Positions 62,501 through 64,000 of a stretch of 64,000 nt of DNA are shown here, one piece after another; positions within the stretch are counted from its first letter, which is position 1; every line of letters starts with the position of its first letter. The DNA lies in assembly GCF_007748175.1 (NCBI RefSeq), contig NZ_CP037422.1, positions 4,542,334 to 4,606,333 of the forward strand. Direction: 5' to 3'. Origin of the DNA: Gimesia aquarii. GTDB lineage: Bacteria; Planctomycetota; Planctomycetia; Planctomycetales; Planctomycetaceae. Below the pieces are notes generated by a model. It was given only the letters and a program-made list of their open reading frames with translations. It did no database searches and was not told where the DNA came from. The position numbers and the translations under genes were made by a program.

Positions 62501-64000
62501 CAGAAGCGGATGCGTTCACAACGGACGAAGATACGAGTACCGGTGGTGATCTGTTTGCTGATAACGGGAGTGGTGTGGACAGCGATCCGGATAATGGGGC
62601 AAGTTTCACGATCACGGAAGTGAATGGTGTTTCGGGTGATGTGAATAATCCGATCATCTTGGGATCGGGTGCGACGCTGACAGTGAATGCAAATGGTACG
62701 TTTACTTATGATCCTTCGAGCTCGAGCCAGTTTAATGCTCTGGCAGACGGTGAGCAGGACACGGACAGCTTCACTTATACGATCGACGATGGTTTGAGTG
62801 GTACGGACGTGGCAACGGTGACCATCACGATCAACGGTGTGAACGATCCCGTCACAGCACAAGATGACGCTGTCACGACTAGCAAAAACAACACGATTAA
62901 TATTGATGTAACAGCCGACAATGGGAATGGTCCTGATACGGATCCTGATACGAATGATATTCTTTCTGTGACTCACATTGCAGATTCATCCATAACCACT
63001 ACGCCGATAATTACTAATGTTCCGTTCCAGTTAACATCTGGAGCACTACTCACACTTAATGTAGATGGGACCCTAACGTATGATCCGAATGGCCAATTCA
63101 ATGGTTTAACCCTACCTACTGATACAGCTGAAGATACATTTACCTACACGATCGATGATGGAAATGGTTCAACCAACACGGCGATTGTAACAGTGACTGT
63201 TACAGGAAGTAATGAATTACTGATGGTGGTTGGTGCTGGCTTACCTGATATTGAGCGGGATGGTCTCACGTCAGAAGTCATTAACCTGGATAATTTCTTT
63301 AACGATGCTGATGCCGGTGATACTATCAGCTATCAGGTTGGAGCAACTCTGGTTGGCGGGGATCCTTTACCAGCAAATTTCTGGGCGAATAATATCTCAA
63401 TTGAGAATGGGAATGAATTACACATCGACTATAGCATTTTTAGTGATGCCCAGGTTCGGCTGCCTGTGGAGATCACCGTAACAGCTACTTCTAGTGATAC
63501 GGTATCACCTGACGTTAGTAGTACATTCACGTTAACACCAGATCCTCAAATAACGGCTGAAGTTCGGTTATTGACTCGATCTACAGCATCTTCAGGTCGT
63601 GACTTTGTCTTTTTCCGGGCAGAAGCGCCGCTCGGTCCCATACCGGGAGCAGCTCAATTACAGCTTACTAATAACCTGCAAGATCTAGATTTTACTATTT
63701 TTCTAAAGGATTATGTCGATCTGGGAACACTAGATTTTGACGGAACAGCGACTCCCAGTGATTCGACTGACGACTTGGGAGTTGTAACTATTGTTGATAC
63801 AACTACTTTTTCAACGGTGTTTACGATTTATAATTCTGCTTTATCCAATGATGGTATTGTCAAAGATGACGCTGCCTTCACTCTGTCTGGCACATGGGAA
63901 GGCTTAAGCAGTGAGATGGTAGACAAGTTGTATAATGGAGATTTGGCTGTTCGGCTTCAAACTCAAGGTGGTTCAACGAGTACTGTTGCAGGTGAAAACA
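59518..64000 (+). CDS. Giant cadherin/VCBS-like repeat surface protein (3' end beyond window)
   Basis: An open frame of at least 1,494 codons that runs off the window. The N-terminus is basic (KSLKRLFGRKTARKVNRRL) and carries VERLEDRTLLA, the LEPR-XLL-type element of large planctomycete exported proteins. Two 12-residue EF-hand-like loops follow (D153-E164 and D205-D216), as in dockerins. From about residue 440 come Ig/cadherin-like domains with the TDEDT...TFTYTIDDG...TVTITINGxND pattern of VCBS/bacterial cadherin repeats: a single copy, three identical 99-residue units, two 119-residue units and a divergent one. The last part (about 1,220 on) differs. It is probably a calcium-dependent adhesin or wall component. 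The start ATG at 59518 has no clear ribosome site. Confidence 0.9.
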   Translation, partial: MKSLKRLFGRKTARKVNRRLPFRVSRPIGYASHVERLEDRTLLASNILASLESSVNQPNDTTELTLNVGPGSSPTLGFEVRAAANSVFDPAAIRIFDANTNAVIPLELAENDHNGSTNSLALANLGPGEYRIEVTGQTSDTGGFVIDVFLPGDSDGSGSVSDTEYQHALAAMQQHLFGFNSVTAHLIVQQMGLDPSTNFYSEELDSDRDGDVDNDDLSLMTANRNIPAVQFELIGDQDPPQIIAGLQIDSGVSNSDGITNDLTILGNISDESLITQFKVGLDGAPLVDFVDIFSLISGGANGGSFTLTRSWIETNLNNGNSLEGGTHTLSFFAQDEHDNNNVDSFFDVTFELDVTDPTATGTPITNQNEDEDFGSLDLGPLTDFFNQNGGTALSFQVDSITNPIVTVDFSSGNLVLNSIQDAFGSTDIVILAMDLAGNSVLSNLFTVDVNPQNDAPVAIDDAFTTDEDTVLNGGTNVFAANPTTPDSDVENDPFTVTEVNGNAASVGNQITLTSGALLTLNSNGTFTYNPNGAFDNLADGQSDTDSFTYTIDDGTGSLITTDTATVTVTINGLNDDASIGGDNAGDMTEDEAGDSGTLTITDVDDGEDVFVTQSSTVGTHGTFSIDAAGNWTYTRTADLNALNAGDQVTDTFTVTSSDGTATEDVTITINGLNDDASIGGDNAGDMTEDEAGDSGTLTITDVDDGEDVFVTQSSTVGTHGTFSIDAAGNWTYTRTADLNALNAGDQVTDTFTVTSSDGTATEDVTITINGLNDDASIGGDNAGDMTEDEAGDSGTLTITDVDDGEDVFVTQSSTVGTHGTFSIDAAGNWTYTRTADLNALNAGDQVTDTFTVTSSDGTATEDVTITINGLNDPPVAEADAFTTDEDTSTGGDLFADNGSGVDSDPDSSASFTITEVNGVSGNVNSPIILASGATLTVNTDGTFTYDPSSSSQFNALAAGAQDTDSFAYTIDDGLSGTDTATVTITINGVNDPPVAEADAFTTDEDTSTGGDLFADNGSGVDSDPDNGASFTITEVNGVSGDVNNPIILGSGATLTVNANGTFTYDPSSSSQFNALADGEQDTDSFTYTIDDGLSGTDVATVTITINGVNDPVTAQDDAVTTSKNNTINIDVTADNGNGPDTDPDTNDILSVTHIADSSITTTPIITNVPFQLTSGALLTLNVDGTLTYDPNGQFNGLTLPTDTAEDTFTYTIDDGNGSTNTAIVTVTVTGSNELLMVVGAGLPDIERDGLTSEVINLDNFFNDADAGDTISYQVGATLVGGDPLPANFWANNISIENGNELHIDYSIFSDAQVRLPVEITVTATSSDTVSPDVSSTFTLTPDPQITAEVRLLTRSTASSGRDFVFFRAEAPLGPIPGAAQLQLTNNLQDLDFTIFLKDYVDLGTLDFDGTATPSDSTDDLGVVTIVDTTTFSTVFTIYNSALSNDGIVKDDAAFTLSGTWEGLSSEMVDKLYNGDLAVRLQTQGGSTSTVAGEN
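61231..62121 (+). repeat. Three tandem 297-bp coding repeats (99 aa each)
   Basis: Units start at 61231, 61528 and 61825. Units 1 and 2 differ by two bases by my reading, and units 2 and 3 by about seven; all changes are synonymous, so the three 99-residue domains (GLNDDASIGGDNAGDM... to EDVTITIN) are identical in protein sequence. This suggests recent duplication or gene conversion under strong protein-level selection. Confidence 0.93.
62122..62835 (+). repeat. Two tandem 357-bp coding repeats (119 aa each)
   Basis: Units start at 62122 and 62479. They share long identical blocks (TDEDTSTGGDLFADNGSGVD, ITEVNGVSG, YDPSSSSQFNAL) and differ at a few amino acids such as SSAS/NGAS and ILAS/ILGS. 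They are more diverged than the 99-aa units upstream. A related single domain precedes the 99-aa array at about 60868-61230 and another follows at 62836. Confidence 0.9.

Noticed and set aside
61231-62835. Regular repeats considered as CRISPR or as satellite DNA
   Set aside because: Units are 297 and 357 bases, contiguous, in frame and without spacers; they are protein-domain repeats.
61951-62976. Minus-strand open frame of 341 codons, and other antisense frames (61455-61703, 61752-62000, 62049-62348, 62418-62657)
   Set aside because: They lie wholly antisense to the giant repeat gene, repeat with its 297/357-bp periods, and have Arg/Ile/Thr-rich compositions expected from reading GAT/ACG-rich coding DNA backwards. 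The plus-strand frame explains the region.

Overview
The window looks like an ordinary chromosomal segment from a planctomycete, most likely of the Gimesia/Rubinisphaera/Planctomyces type. The evidence is the gene content: two formylglycine sulfatases, two Gfo/Idh/MocA oxidoreductases (one with a Tat signal), a DUF1559 prepilin-like protein beside a small lipoprotein, two secreted PQQ-type beta-propellers, an OmpL-like porin, an ABC-2 permease fused to a CPBP protease, and a giant surface protein with an N-terminal ERLEDRTLLA motif. Genes sit on both strands in short operons with wide AT-rich gaps, and several starts are GTG. I saw no rRNA, tRNA, insertion sequence, prophage or CRISPR array.

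Layout. 1-8.8 kb: a secreted hypothetical protein, a PQQ propeller, a NatA/NatB-like ABC exporter with a fused CPBP protease followed closely by a sulfatase, and dinB. 9-14.5 kb: a Tat-exported oxidoreductase with a clear terminator, the lipoprotein/DUF1559 pair, an RNase Z-like hydrolase and a second oxidoreductase. 15-20.7 kb: csrA with a candidate autoregulatory leader, acylphosphatase, an ABC-2 permease, an ABC exporter whose nucleotide-binding domain has lost every catalytic motif, an HD-type (p)ppGpp hydrolase-like protein and a DUF3124 protein. 20.8-32.6 kb: envelope and lipid functions (GT39-like and GT2 glycosyltransferases, a methyltransferase, a large proline-rich lipoprotein, a PilZ protein, an MMPL/RND transporter, an acyl-reductase-like SDR), the DNA repair enzyme nfo, and a decayed gene relic that looks kinase-like in part.

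32.6-39.1 kb is a minus-strand housekeeping block: polA, coaE, rho, ribH, nusB. 39.6-58.7 kb holds a membrane-anchored coiled-coil protein with a possible BRCT-like end, a DEAD-box helicase, a prolyl oligopeptidase, a sulfatase with an atypical CTVSR site, DUF2203, trpD, a two-gene secreted operon ending in a PQQ propeller, crcB, the TIGR03546/TIGR03545 pair, an M24-fold protein without metal ligands, a CDF metal exporter and a porin with a cysteine cluster.

From 59.5 kb to the window edge a single open frame of at least 1,494 codons encodes a giant calcium-binding/cadherin-like surface protein. It contains three 99-residue repeats that are identical in protein sequence and two near-identical 119-residue repeats.

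The least ordinary items are the catalytically dead ABC exporter next to an ATPase-less ABC-2 permease, the metal-ligand-free M24 protein, the homogenised repeats of the giant protein, the csrA leader, and the gene relic upstream of the MMPL gene. Functions are assigned from motifs read by eye; no database search was run.
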